A stretch of 64,000 nt of DNA from Xylaria sp. FL1777 (taxonomy: Eukaryota; Ascomycota; Sordariomycetes; Xylariales; Xylariaceae): the NCBI GenBank assembly GCA_022578965.1, contig MU400532.1, positions 62,001 through 126,000 on the forward strand, given 5' to 3'. Positions 1-12,601 of the stretch are shown here, one piece after another. Each line of letters begins with the position of its first letter. The first letter of the stretch is position 1. Under the pieces are notes generated by a model. That model did no database searches and had not been told where the DNA came from. It worked only from the letters and a program-made list of their open reading frames with translations. Both the position numbers and the translations under genes were made by a program.

Positions 1-1261
1 TATAAAAAAGTACTACTAGTAATATATTGCTAAAGTTTTTACTTATTTAAGCTATAAAGTTTTAAAAGTATTAGTTAGCAGTAAACTAAGCAAAGCTAAA
101 GCAGGCATAAAGCATGCCTTTTATAAAAATTAGCTTTAGTTCTTATTTTTAGTTTATATAAGCCGTAAAGAATTTAGCAAAAAATTATAAAGTATTAATG
201 CTGCGCTATTAAACCTTAAAAGCTAAACAACGCACAATAGTTTAAGTAGCTTTATATATATAAGCTACATTAAGTATACTATTAGTATTACGTTATAAAA
301 TGCAGCTAATAAAAAAATTATACTTTTAAAATACAAAAGCTAAGCTAAAAAAGCTTGCTTAAATTTCAAAGCTGCAAAAAATAACAGCTAGTTTTTAACA
401 CTTAAATATATTAAAAACGTAAATTTATGTTTTTATTTTTAGCTTAGCTAGCTTTACTAATATATTATAAGCATTATAGCTTTTTAAACATAGTTGCTAT
501 TTTAGTTACTAATAAATAAAAGCGCTCTTGCTTTAAATACGTAAGCTTAAAGGCATTTATTACATATAAACGCTAGTAATACTTTTTAATAAAAGTTAAA
601 AAATATTATTTTTACAAGTTACATAGTACAAAAAAGTTATTTAAAAAAATGTATAAGCAGCAAAGTATAGTATTAAGAAATACTTAAAAAAAAAAAAGTA
701 TATAAATACATGCTTAAGTAAAAAAAAAAAAAAAAAGAAAACTTAATGCTTAAATGCATAAGTATAAAAGTATAAATATATACAAGTAAAAAAAAAAGTA
801 AAACTAGCAATAAAGCTATAAAAGCAACTAAAATTATATAACAGCATATTCTTGTTTTAACATTTGCTAACAAGTTTAACTAGTATAAAGTAAGTGTTTT
901 AGCATAATAAAACAAAATATTTAGCAAAAAAAACTAGTTTAGTAAAAAAAAAGAAATCTAAAGTATAGCATACTTGCTTAAAGAAAAAAAATAGTCTTGC
1001 AATATAAAATTAGCAGCAAAAAAGTATACCAAAGTTACATACTTATTTGGCCCGTTTTATAGCTACATATTTTATTGCATTAGTAAATAAAAAAACAGCA
1101 AAAATATTAAAAAAAATAGTTAAATAAAGGCAATAAATATTACTAAAACATTATTACAAAGAATTAAAAAATATAATATCAAATAGTGCATAATAAATAA
1201 TATAGTACAAAATCTAATAAAAAGAAGTAAATAAAGCAAAAAAATAAAACCTTATTAAATA

Positions 1262-1402
1262 AATAAATATCTATATATATGCATATATATATATATATAT
1301 GTGTATATATATATATGTGTGTTTTTATATATATATATATATATATAGAAATGCATATTTATATATAAAAATATATATAGAAAATATATATAAAGGAAAA
1401 AT
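1262..1402. repeat. (TA)n / TATG microsatellite-rich tract
   Basis: Runs of alternating TA broken by ATG, GTG and AAAA words cover about 140 bp. It is simple sequence inside the AT isochore, with no coding potential. Confidence 0.7.
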
Positions 1403-3167
1403 AAATAAAAAAATGCATAAATTAATACTAAAGAAGTTTTTGTTAATATTTTTAGTATAAGCAAATGCAAAAAAAGCTAAGATTTAGTTCTTTTAACTAG
1501 CTTTATTTTGTGTTATAATATTCTATTGTTTGAAAAAAAGACATATTAGCACTAAATTTAGCCTTTTTTAAAATAAGTGCTTCTAAAATAAATAAATAGC
1601 AAAAAACAAACATCGTTTAAAAAAAAAAAGTAGCTATAGCTAAAAAAATATTTATTAAAGTTATTATTACTATAGCTAGCCTTTTAGCTAGCATAAGCAT
1701 TTTGCTTAAAAATAAGCGTTATTATTTTTTCTATTATAGTAATAAATACAATCTAATTTTATTTTAATTAAAGGCAAAAAAAAAGTAATAACTATAAGAA
1801 TATAAGCAGTAAATAAAACAGTATTAAGCATAGTAATTATAGTAAAAAAAACAAAAAAAAATATAAAAGTTTAGTACAAAGTAAATCATTAGTATACCTA
1901 ATAAAAATGCCATTAAGTATTAATATAGCTTTATGCTATAGTGCTACTTTTAAAAGAAATTTTTATTAAACAAGCTACAAGCTTAGTTACAAGCTTATTT
2001 ATGCTACTTATTATTTTTTATTTAACTATTAGCGCTACATATTCTTTTTTTTAGTAAATAAAGCACCTAAAGTTTATAATTACTATTAGCTTTATAATAT
2101 AGTTTTAAAGCTTGTTTATGTTATAAAAAAAAAGCAACAACTTAGCAGTAATATATTTAATATATTAAGCTAAACATAAGCTTAATAAAGCAACAAAAGC
2201 TTTAAACAGTTTGTTTTTTTTTTTTTTTATTAGCATAAGCATTATAAAAACATTAAAAACTAAAAATACAAAAAAAAAAAAACAAAAAGCAATTAAATGC
2301 TACAAAATAAAGCTTATAAATATAAGCAGAAAAAGCAAAAACAAAAAAGAAACAAAAAACTAAAAGCTAAAAAGTAATATACAAAAGAAATTATAGCAGC
2401 AATAATAAAAAAACAGCATAAAAATATATATATAAACAAACTACAAAAAAACCCTAAAAATAGCATTAAAGGAATTATAAGCAAAAAGTACTATTAGCTA
2501 TATATTTTACTTTAGCTTAGTACAAAAGTAAACTATAAAAAACTAATATAATAAGTTTTTAAAATAGCTACTAAATAAAAATATATTAATAATTTTACAG
2601 CGTTCTATTAAAACAACTGTTTAAATTTTTTTATTTTTTAAGTTATTATAATAATAGCAAATAAAAGCAATTATAAAAAAGCTAAAAAATACAAAAAAAG
2701 CAAAAGCATTGTTTTTGTTTTTTTTGTAGGCCTATAAGCAAAAAAGTAGCTTTAAATACTTTTTTATAGCAGCACTATTTTTAAAGCCAGCTTTAAAAGC
2801 TCTTTAAAAGCTATATAAAAGAAAATAATTTATAAATATAAAGTATAACAACAGTTTTTAATGTAATGCTTTCTTTAAAAGCTAAAAAAATATTTAAAGC
2901 TAAGTTTTATTAGTAATAATTAAAAGTTTTTACTTTTTGCTAAATATAATGCCAAAATAAAATTTCTTAATTAAAGCTATTTGCTTATTTAAAAATATAA
3001 TTAATATTTGTAATAAAAGCTTTTTAAAAGTTTATAGTACAGTTAGCAAAGTGCTATTTTACAAACGCTATTAAAAATTAATGCGTAAATATTATTTACA
3101 TGCTAAATCAAGATTTAAAATCATTAAAAACAGCATATTAGCTATAATTATAGCAATGCTTATAATA

Positions 3168-3380
3168 ATTAATAAAATAATCAATAAAATAATTAATAAA
3201 ATAATTAATAAAATAATTAATAAAATAATCAATAAAATAATCAATAAAATAATCGATAAAATATAAAATAAAATAATTAATAAAATAATTAATAAAATAA
3301 TTAATAAAATAATTAATAAAATAATTAATAAAATAATTAATAAAATAATTAATAAAATAATCAATAAAATAATCAATAAA
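3168..3380. repeat. 12-bp tandem repeat (AATAAAATAATT/C)
   Basis: A 12-bp unit, AATAAAATAATT with a C variant at the last base, repeats about 17 times. There is one interruption near 3250-3270 (ATCGATAAAATATAAAAT). Because 12 is divisible by three, both strands read as perfect four-residue repeats (INKI on one strand, LIIL on the other). These are artefacts of the repeat, not proteins. Confidence 0.9.
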
Positions 3381-4260
3381 AAAAAAAAATAATTAATAAT
3401 ATGTTTAATAAAGTTTATAACTTATAAAAATAATTAATAAAATTTTTAATATTTAAGCATAAATAACTTTAACTAATAATAAACTTTCTTATTAATACTT
3501 GCGTTAAGCTTAAATATAATTTAAATTTAGTTGTTTATAAAATTGTTAAATTTGCTATAATTACTTATTAGTAGTTTAAAAAACAAGATTTTGCAAAAGT
3601 AAAACTTCTTATTTTTATATTAAAAAATGCTATTAAAATATATACATTTAATAGTTCTAAATAAAAAATGCTAAAAAAGTTAAAGCTTATTAAAAAAATT
3701 ACTATTATTAATATATATTAAAAAATAAAAAATAGTTTAAATTAAACTTAATATAATTTTTGTTTTTTTTTTAAGCTTTTAACAAATTAAAAAAAGTAGC
3801 AATAGCATGCTTTTTACTTTTTTTTAAAGCTAAAAAAACAAATTTTTTATAATAAAAAGCAAGTTAAATTAAAGTTAAAAATAGCAATATAACAACTATG
3901 TTGCTTTGTTTAAACAGGTTATTTTTTTTTGCTTTTAATGCAACTTAAATCTAAAGATTAACTTTATTAAAAGCTATTATTAAAAAAAAAACACTTTTTA
4001 AGTAAAATATAAACTTGCTTAGTACTAAAAAGTAAATAAAATTTAAGCAAAATTTTATTATAAAGCATTATAGCTTAGCTAAAGCAACTTATCTAAAAAT
4101 AAGATTTATTTTTATAAATTAAAGTAAAAATATTATTTATTGTTTAAAAGTTTAAAATAGCTAAAAAACCTTAATGCAGCTAAGAAATAATATAGTTTTT
4201 AATAATTACTAAAGCAAAGTTTTATTTATATAAAAATAAAAAAAAGGTTAAAAGCTATAG

Positions 4261-4446
4261 TAAAAATTTTAGTTATGCTAGTTATTAAAACTTACGCTTT
4301 GTTTAAAACTAACGCTGCTTTTTTTGCTTTAAAAACATAAAAGCTACAGTAAATAAAAGCTGTAGTAAATAAAAGCTGCAATAAAAATCTAATTATGCTA
4401 GTTTTTAAAACTTATGTTTTGTTTAAAACTAATGCTGCTTTTTTTT
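4261..4446 (+). repeat. Direct repeat pair with C-to-T decay, separated by 16-bp triplet repeat
   Basis: About 60 bp at 4261-4325 recur at 4382-4446 (offset 120 bp over the TTATGCTA...GCTGCTT core). Between them lie three tandem copies of a 16-bp unit (AAAAGCTGTAGTAAAT type) at 4339-4386. The two long copies differ by C-to-T at three sites (TTACGCTTTG versus TTATGTTTTG, AACGCT versus AATGCT), one G-to-A and one A/T change. The transition bias is what RIP or deamination of methylated cytosine leaves. Confidence 0.8.
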
Positions 4447-5345
4447 ATTACGTATTATATTTTTACCTTTTAAACCCCTAAATTGTTTATATGTTTATAT
4501 ATTTTAAATTATTTTAAAAATTTAATTTTGTACGTTTATTTATAGCTAACTAAAGCGCTTAAAATTGCAAAGTACATAATTAACTCTTTTTAAAAAAACT
4601 AACTACATTAAGCTACTACGTTTTCTTTTTCCTTTTATTCTTAATTTTTTATTTTATTGTTTTACTTTGTTTTACTTATTACAACGTTAACGTAAGGTTT
4701 TCTTTCTTATTACTTCATAATGCAAAAAACCTTCGGCCAAATTGTTTTTTAAAGTTTTAAAAACAATTTAAAGATTTTTTTAGTTTTATTAGCAATAGTA
4801 ATAAATATAATTATACTTTAAAAAGCTTAAATATTACTTTTAAAAGTTTTAAATAATAAAAGTTATAAATAATAAAGCAAACATTAAAGTAACTTTGCTA
4901 AAAGTTAAAAAATCTTTTAATTAATTATAGCTTATTAATTTAATAGCAATATTATTGTTTTTTAGTTTAAGTTAATATTATTTTTAAGCTATACTTAGCT
5001 AGTTTTAAATAAAATCTAAGTTTTAATAAATAGTAAAGCTATAATTAAAAAATTTTTAATTAATAGTTTTAAAGCTTAGCAAAAAAAATTTTTAAATTTA
5101 AAAACAGCTAATTAAGATTATATTAAACTGTTTTAATAAGCAAAAACGCTAAAACAATTGCTAGCTACTATATTATAAATAACAAAAGCACTAACAAAAA
5201 GCAAAAAGCGTACTAGCATCAAATAAAGCTTAATATACTATATATTTTGTAATGGTTAAAACCTGAAAGTGTGATAAGACTAGCTAAGTGGCTAGCCGAA
5301 GGTCTGGCCTACGAAGTGGTGGGCTATAATACACATATTGTGGGG

Positions 5346-6214
5346 CTATGGGCTAGGTGCTAGGTCATGTGACCTGACAGGTACGGCCTGGTTGTAGGCG
5401 GCTGGGGGACCCGTGTATGCCGTGTTCTGTTGCGGTGTATAGGGGTCGTAGGCAGGACTCGAAGTTGCGTAAGTAGTAGGCTGGTGTTGCTGCTGAGCCC
5501 ACTGAGGTTGCGGCTGCTGTTGTTGGTTGACGAAAGCCTGTGACTGGCCGCCTGCGACAGGAGCAACACCGGCGACCTTCTCGACATCGCCGCTGTGCTT
5601 AGCCCATTCGAGGCGGAAGAAGTGAGCAACGTAGGCGAACGTGATGATAAAGAGGATCAGCGGGACGGCGCTGACACCAGCTACAGACGAGAGCACAGCA
5701 AGCCCAGTCGGAGTTGCAATAGCCGAACGCTTAGAGACAACGCAATGGTTAGAATTTATCGCACTCCCGTCGTTGTAGCAATCCTCCACATTGACTGCGT
5801 AGACGAAACTGCTGCGGAATGCGGCGTTGGCACCCAAGCTTGCAAGCCACAAGACGATCATGAAGAAGTCCAGCGACAGGACCGCCCACGTGTTATATCC
5901 GGAGCGGCATCCTGCCGTGTGTTCGGTAAGGATCGCATACAGAGCGATAGCCCACGTCAAGACACCCTATTCGAAATCGAACTGTCAGCCGTTGATCACG
6001 GTCTCCTTGCCCTCTCCCCGCGAAGAGAATGATATATAGCCAAGGGTTCACCTACAGAAGCAATCGCAATGCCCAGTGCATCAGCGTAGTAACCGTGAAT
6101 AAAAAAGCCAGCCAAAGCCACGATGACTAACGAGACGATAATCTGTGCGATTCGTACACCTAGGAACCATCTCGGCGTCGGGATAAGGACCTCGCCTTTC
6201 TTGACTGATGACAT
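5346..6214 (-). CDS. MARVEL-domain four-helix membrane protein
   Basis: Two exons, complement(5346..5966, 6056..6214), give 259 residues. The intron (89 nt) starts GTAGGT and ends ATAG, phase 0. Four hydrophobic helices lie at about residues 17-39, 46-64, 79-101 and 141-169, with short loops, a Cys/Asn-containing outer loop between helices 3 and 4, and a cytosolic tail (176-259) rich in Gln, Pro and Tyr. Helix order, spacing and the low-complexity tail fit the fungal MARVEL family, whose members sit in the plasma membrane or secretory vesicles and shape membrane domains. The precise role is unknown. The chosen ATG at 6214 opens a basic N-terminus (MSSVKKGE) just before helix 1. The gene ends only about 100 bp from the AT isochore. 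Confidence 0.85.
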
Positions 6215-9185
6215 TGTGATAGAAGTATCTTCACGTAAGTGATGATGTCGTAGTGGTGGCGTTGACCTGCCTCAGGCGGTGATTCGATATCTACCGGTAG
6301 ACTCGGGTATTGGTGAGCTGACGCCGTTGATGCAGACATCAACATAAACAAGGAGCCTCGCTTTATTTGTACCAAATCTCTTATGACTTACTTATCGTGT
6401 CCCGGACGCCGGCGACAGGGCTTTTCTGCCTCCTTACCGGCAGGCATTTTTGAGACAGACTGGAAACCTCCTATCATGTAGCTAGCTGATCAACTAGCGC
6501 TTCAGCCGCACGTCCATCTCGTGATACATTGACTTGCAGCCATTTGAAGGTCTGGCCAATTTCCACAACGCAGGTTCGTGTTAATGGGCTAAGAGATCGC
6601 CTCATGCCATTTTCAGCGGTCTCTCAGCTCTTGCAGCCACTCACGCGGTCACACGAAGCGAGGAGGTCTTAGAGGCATCTTGGCAGGGCAGATTTATGAC
6701 TGGCCAGGGAGTTTTAGTCTCATTTTTTTTTAACCCGGTTGCTTTTCTAAAGATCCGATCAGCCCAATTTGGATTTTGTCTCGTTTTTCTTCCTTCTGCT
6801 TAATCAATTATCTTGAGTCATCATGCACTCCGTACAAGACGTCCTGACATAATACTATAGTGAATGAATAGCATAGTGTACATGGGACCATATTGCCTGT
6901 TGATAGGAAACTAATTGCCACTGAAGAAGCAACTTATACCACTTACTATATGAGATGGCACAGAAGCTTGTTGGTGGTTGAATATCGATGCCCAAGATTC
7001 TAGTCCAAGATTCTACCCACGATCTGAGGCGCAGTCAAAAGATCCCTACCCCACAGCTCGTCCGGCATACCAAACAGGTAAGCTCGAATTGGCGTTCCAC
7101 AACAACTAAAGGTAAGCACGGATGAATTTTATCATAGGTAGGTCCCGTAGCTGGCTTGAGATTTGAGATAAAATGCTGAAAACGAGGGGTTGCCGATGAG
7201 TGCAATGGAGTTGATACTTGGCACGTTTCCATTTAAGTCTATATAGGCTACCCTTTGTTCTTGGCATGTTGCATTCGTGGAGGAACTCAGCCAGTTGACT
7301 CTCTAAACTATACCGTTAGTGATATCGACGAGTCACGACACCACGTGCGAGTCACCGGCCAGTGTATATAGGTTGGATGGGGGCTGAGGCGCAGAGTGGC
7401 TGTATGAGATTGCTTCAGGGCGGCAATAAGCTGTCTCAGGCTAGGACTTTTTCACCACCATAGGACAAAGCAGGCTCTGCGAGCTTACCAATGAATACCG
7501 GTAGGTAGGGAGGGAGGTAGGGATGTATAGTGTTGTGTAAGCCGCCAAAAGCGATAGTAGGGACGGGGGAGGCCGCCGTGGGACGCGAACTAATTCCACG
7601 CTCGGGATCAATTAGCATCTTTAGCCCACAGCCTAGACCGAGACTATGGGAGACAAATACCGATCGGAAACTAGTGTGACTATTTTTGTATACAGATTCT
7701 TACTTCCCTTTTGCAAGATCGGAGCAGCGTTTTACACAATACGTAGCACTCATGCATGCGTAGTGATGACGAATTAATTACCTGTCATCCTCATTTTGCT
7801 ACACAAGCAGAACGTGGTTATATCTTAACACCGGCTTCAGTGCTTTACAATAGTTTGCTTCATTTATCATGACTGTCTACGTGCCTGGGTACTTACAGAG
7901 GCGGATCGCAACAAGATGAAAAGCTTAAATTAGGCCATTCCGCCAATGAAACGCCGTTCAGTCTTTAATACCTACATGTAGTTTACTTTTCAGGGAATTG
8001 CAGTCAATGTTGGATGAGGCTTTGATAAAAAACCAAGCTCATTGAATAAGCATACTTACCTACCTACTTACCGACATAGGTAGGGTTCACCATAAGTACC
8101 GTACACCAGAACTGTCTGTATGCCACCGGGCCGATGGCATCTAAATCAGAGGATACACTTACCTAGTAGATATCCAATCATAACGTGATGATACACACAA
8201 GAAACGATCAAGTGAACAAAGGAATTCCTCCGTACTGCTACCTCTTATGCAGCTACTGTACCCGGGCGCGATAATTAACGATGAAGGCCAGGGAAAGCAG
8301 GCTAGTTACTAATTAGTACAATAGATACATGAATGTGTATATACTACGTAGTATATACGGAGTATCTACACCAGTATACCTAAGTACTGTCAAGAAAGGA
8401 TATATTAACTACTTTTCCGGCGAGCTATCAGCAACTAACAGCAGGTAGGTAGGGTATATACCTTCTGAGTATATAGTATAGGTACAATACAATACTACAA
8501 AAGGACAACATACCTAGAGGACAGAACGGGTACTAGTGCTGCCAAGGCTACCCGAGATGCCTGCTACCTACATATGTATAAGAGGTTACAGTGTATACTA
8601 CACTGAACAGAAACCCAAGCAGGACATGCAATCAATGAAGCTTCTTATGATGGTAAGCTTTTCCCCCTATGGTTTACTGGCGCTTTACGATGATGCTGTT
8701 TTGTAACAATTATCGTGTGGGTGGTCTGAAGGCTTCTGCAACGCGAAAATGGGAACGGATAGCCACAATGTATACACGGTGCGTATGACCAAATTTCTTG
8801 CATCTCGCAGTGTCCGAACTATTAATAGAAGTTATTGGCAGTCTCTTTCGGCGACTTACTGTGCCACATGTTTAATTTCCTAGCCTGCCGCCTTTAGTCA
8901 TCTGATAATTGATTAAATCATACATACTCCGTTGGCGACAATGAGGCTCTGTGTCTATCAAAGGAAGGCGATGAGCGCCACGTGAGAGCTCCTAATTCGT
9001 CTATGCAGCATCCGACTCGCAGATTATAACCGCCATCCTTCGTGGCTTTCGCGGCTGTGGCCATAGCCTGCATATGGGCAAACCAGGGGGGGAATCGATT
9101 GAAGTCTTTGAACCTACATAATTCAACTGGCAAACCTTTTGCCTTCAGACATATCCTATCCAGGAGTTGTTATCTAGCAGTGATA
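6215..9185. other. Intergenic region, no gene seen
   Basis: About 3 kb between the MARVEL gene and the CorA-like gene. Only short unrelated ORFs under 75 codons occur. It contains TAC/GTA-rich words, tandem TACC/TAGG runs (about 8055-8070 and 8441-8460) and a perfect palindrome at 8337-8358. Confidence 0.6.
8337..8358. repeat. Perfect 22-bp palindrome centred on TACGTA
   Basis: The left arm GTATATACTAC is followed immediately by its exact reverse complement, with no spacer. It is followed by CGGAGTAT. Function unknown; see the findings on recurrent TAC/GTA words. Confidence 0.8.
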
Positions 9186-11243
9186 ATGGGGACTTTGCGA
9201 CGCGCTGCCACTGCCCATTTCGACCCCTGGTGGCGACCTGAGCTCAAATCCAACTACGAAATTGGAATTGGAGAAGCCCACGATGACGAGACAACGTACC
9301 GCGAGCTTGCAGAAAAGTGGGCTGTAGATGAGTATGCACACATAACAACCGTATCCGACTTTCTTACTTACAGATGATCCACATAGAGAGACATTGGAGC
9401 GTTACCCCTACTTAGGCCGAGTCAAAAGACTATCCGAGACTGGATGGATCCACCTAAGACTTTTGACGGATTTCATGTCCATCGGGACAGTACCCCAGCG
9501 TTGGAAAGACTTAGATACGACTCAGCTGTTAAGCCCCAAAGACATATCAGACAGGCAGATAGAGCGTCAGAGGCGCATTGAGAAAACAAATGTCTCCGTT
9601 CTGAACTACCACGCTACTGAGGTGAAGAGGGAGCAATTTACCTCTACCAAAGCTTTGAGGGACAGTCTGTCCAATACTGCTGAAGACAGTAGTCTTCAAT
9701 TCAAGCTTTATGTAGTAGAGGATCTCTCAAGAGACGTTATCGAGATTTTAGGTTCCAAATGTAGGTACCTAGTTCGGTCGGATCTTCTGGTGTTTTCCTA
9801 TCATCACTCGACCAGCATTCAAACCCTCACCACACTCTTAACAGACAACTGCTGACTTGTTTATCGCTATAGTTGACGTCGAACCAGACTTTTTTAGGTC
9901 GCACATCGTTGATTTCGCCTGGTACAATGTCCGCGATCGTTGGAGAAACCCGCCAATGCTCGATATTGTGAGTAGGCATCAGAATTGGATGCAGTTAAGA
10001 TACGTTACCGCTCGGTACTTCGATGTCAGTAATACACATCACCATAAGCATTGTCAACTCGACTTTAAAGAAGCAGGGAAAGATGCAGACAGCTTTAACA
10101 TCTTGCGTCGGGTGGATGATGATTTGAGTAACAAGTCATTCTGGGACAAAGAGGGAGCAATCGTAGGCCTCACGAGGTCGAGGGCTACATTCTGGCTACA
10201 GCCCACAAATCGTCAGCAGGGCCCTCCCGTCGGTGAGTAATCATCTACAATTCTGGTAGCCAGCACGTTGTGATTAAACTTGGATGTTAGGTATACTCCT
10301 GATAGACCCAACCTTGGGAAAAGGAGTTCCGCTATGGCGCGGCCGACGTCCGTTATGGTCAATGCCGCCTGTAGATGATCAGGCCAACGCCTCGCAGCCT
10401 CCCACAGAACATAACTTTTTTGAGGATTTCATCTTCTGGGCCCGGCAGAAAGACTTGTACCCGGATTACCCTACTAATCAATCGTCACAGGCGCTTGTTC
10501 CAATACAAGTGCTGTTGCATCTTGTTTGCTCCGAGTGGTACACGATGTCAGATTATATCAAGACGAGATTGAATCAACTAGACTGGGAAATCATCAAGCC
10601 TGAGTTCTTCAGGACCAGCAAGGTGGGAGTCGATAACATGCTAGAGAAGCTACACGTGTGGAGACGGCTCGTACCGCTTTATCGCGAGATGGTTTCCGAG
10701 ACAGCTCGGCACATTGATCAGTTTTCCTGTCGAATCGAAACACTCGTAACCACCCTGGAAAAGAACTCAAATGCTAGATCTCCTCAGTCTACGACAGGGT
10801 CATCTTCAACGGGGAATTCTATATTAAACCAGGCTCAACGCAGTTTAATGAGCCAGTACGACCAGGACTTCAAACTCATCAAGGAAAATTTGGAGGAGTA
10901 CCAAACTCGCATCGACCAACTCACATCTGTCGTTACAGCCGTCATATCCATCGACAACTCGCAGCGCAGCTTACAGGACAACCGCAATATTGGCCGTCTC
11001 ACCTGGCTAGCAACCTTCTTCATACCTCTGAGCTTAATCGCCGGGATCCTTTCGATGCAGTCCAACGTGAGGGACATCAGTGGCTTTACTCTCAAAGTGT
11101 ATTTTGCGACCTCATTACCATTAGCTATCAGCATAGCCGCTACGACAATCCTTCTCTCACTATCGCGATCGGGGAATGAGAAGAAGCTGATGCGTTTCAG
11201 AAAGGTTATGTGGAGTTTCAAGGCTCATCAAAAGAGCGACTAG
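9186..11243 (+). CDS. CorA-like divalent-cation-transporter-family protein lacking GMN
   Basis: My model has four exons, 9186-9331, 9387-9760, 9873-10232 and 10291-11243 (610 aa). All introns are GT-AG and the frame holds throughout. The second intron joins ...EILGSK to FDVEPDFFRSH, matching the usual VIE-LG-DxDPxFF layout of fungal CorA-like proteins. A large soluble N-terminal domain (FFRSHIVDFAWYNVRDRW) is followed by a helical stalk and two C-terminal membrane helices at about 535-555 and 570-590 (LATFFIPLSLIAGILSM; VYFATSLPLAISIAATTIL). True CorA/Alr1/Mrs2 channels carry G-M-N at the end of helix 1; here the position reads GILSMQSN. That makes Mg2+ conduction doubtful, as in many fungal paralogues called CorA-like. 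The first exon and start are the weakest part of the model. Confidence 0.75.
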
Positions 11244-12600
11244 GTCTCTCTGTTGGGAAATTCGCTTGGTGGTTTGCAGGGAACCTCGCATAGGTTGGCG
11301 TTGGGTCAAGTATAAATAAAATAGGACGAGATTGGCCATATGAGCATTGGATAATAAGGCGGATATATATAATTTTTTCTCTTACAGAAATCTGAGGGGT
11401 TCTATAGTTACTTGGGTCTATTCGATAGCATTGTTGGGATTGAAAGGCAAATTGCATTCATTACGTTGTCGTCATGGTGTCGCACACACCTCTGTTCCAT
11501 CAAACTATTAGACATCTGCAATCTTATTAACCTATACCAGACTCGCAAGAAGGCTTCATTGAAGTATTAATTATGATGCTAGCTGCACTTAATTTCTACT
11601 TAAATATGAAGCAAAATATATTCAGTACTGTGACTCGTTGTTCGCTAGAAGTACTCAGTGTCCGTGTCGGGTGTCACAGAGCGCCTGTAGTTAATAAGGG
11701 GTCAGGGGCCGTACCTACCTATAAGTTAGGTAGTTGGGGGAATACCTAGCCCACTATATATACACCAAATTCACTATATTACCCCTACTGCGTACCTACC
11801 TAAGGGTCCGTAGATCACGATCCAGTTGCCTTGACCCTCACCAGTTCTCGGCAATAGAAAATCCGCAATACTACATATAAGCTAGAAATGGCTGTAGAAT
11901 TGAAGTTCTACCAGTACTGTAACTGCTGTGACTAGGTACTGTGTACAGGACGATATATAGATGTGGGTGAGGTGACAACTTACTTTAGCTTACCCAGGCT
12001 GTCGGGTTCGGAGGACGCCAGGGGATCCTGGTCGCGCGAATGCATCATTCATGTACACGTACACTAACTCCCACTACACCGTTGTTTCAATTGACGCTGA
12101 TCGAACGAGGTCATTGACGGCTGCGTTTGTCCAATTGGTGGTAGTGGCTCGCCCTTAGCGGCTTTTAGTCAGTGGCCAGTGATCAGTTCAACGTGATGAT
12201 GAATTTATAAAGACTGCTGATCAAAGGGCATAACTGTTGAGGCCCTAAAAGAATGTTCAATAGGGCTCCCTCCTTTATCCAAGCGTTGCTGTCTCATGTT
12301 CGGTTCAATATGCTGCACTACAGTTGTGATATATACAGCAAGCGCTTTCTCCTGCCAAAAGCTGTGTGTCAGTCAGGCCGACGTCGATGCGATACTAGCG
12401 GCTTGGTTGTCACGGTTGTAGGGGCGCTTATTGGCCCTCCATAAAGGCGGCTAACAATAACACACGAAGAGGAAATTAACTCTAGATATTTAGAGCAACT
12501 ATCCTTATGCATTGAACAAGCTCTTTGTGCTTTTAATCCATGTATAGAAGCACATGGTGTTTAAGGTAAACAATTTGAAGCCTATGTCGACCTTGCATTC
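11244..12600. other. Intergenic region, no gene seen
   Basis: Nothing recognisable. Includes TACC/TAGG-rich words at about 11710-11810. ORFs are under 65 codons. Confidence 0.55.
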
Positions 12601-12601
12601 T

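Larger units (their letters stand above)
1..5250. other. AT-rich isochore without genes
   Basis: This block is built almost entirely of A and T, with poly-A/poly-T runs, TA dinucleotide tracts (around 1275-1350) and scattered GCT/AGC words. Every reading frame is short and low in complexity (Ile/Lys/Asn/Phe/Tyr only), so I call no gene. The composition changes abruptly near 5250-5290 to ordinary mixed sequence. In Pezizomycotina such blocks are usually repeat DNA mutated by RIP (repeat-induced point mutation), often heterochromatic, subtelomeric or centromeric; which of these applies cannot be decided here. Decayed direct repeats inside it (see 4261-4446) support the RIP reading. Confidence 0.85.

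Noticed and set aside
673..1470. Phe/Tyr/Ile-rich small ORFs in the AT block
   Set aside because: Pure low-complexity consequences of poly-T and TA runs.
3081..3376. Overlapping ORFs encoding INKI / LIIL repeats on both strands
   Set aside because: They are translations of the 12-bp AT minisatellite; both strands are equally open and there is no other protein content.
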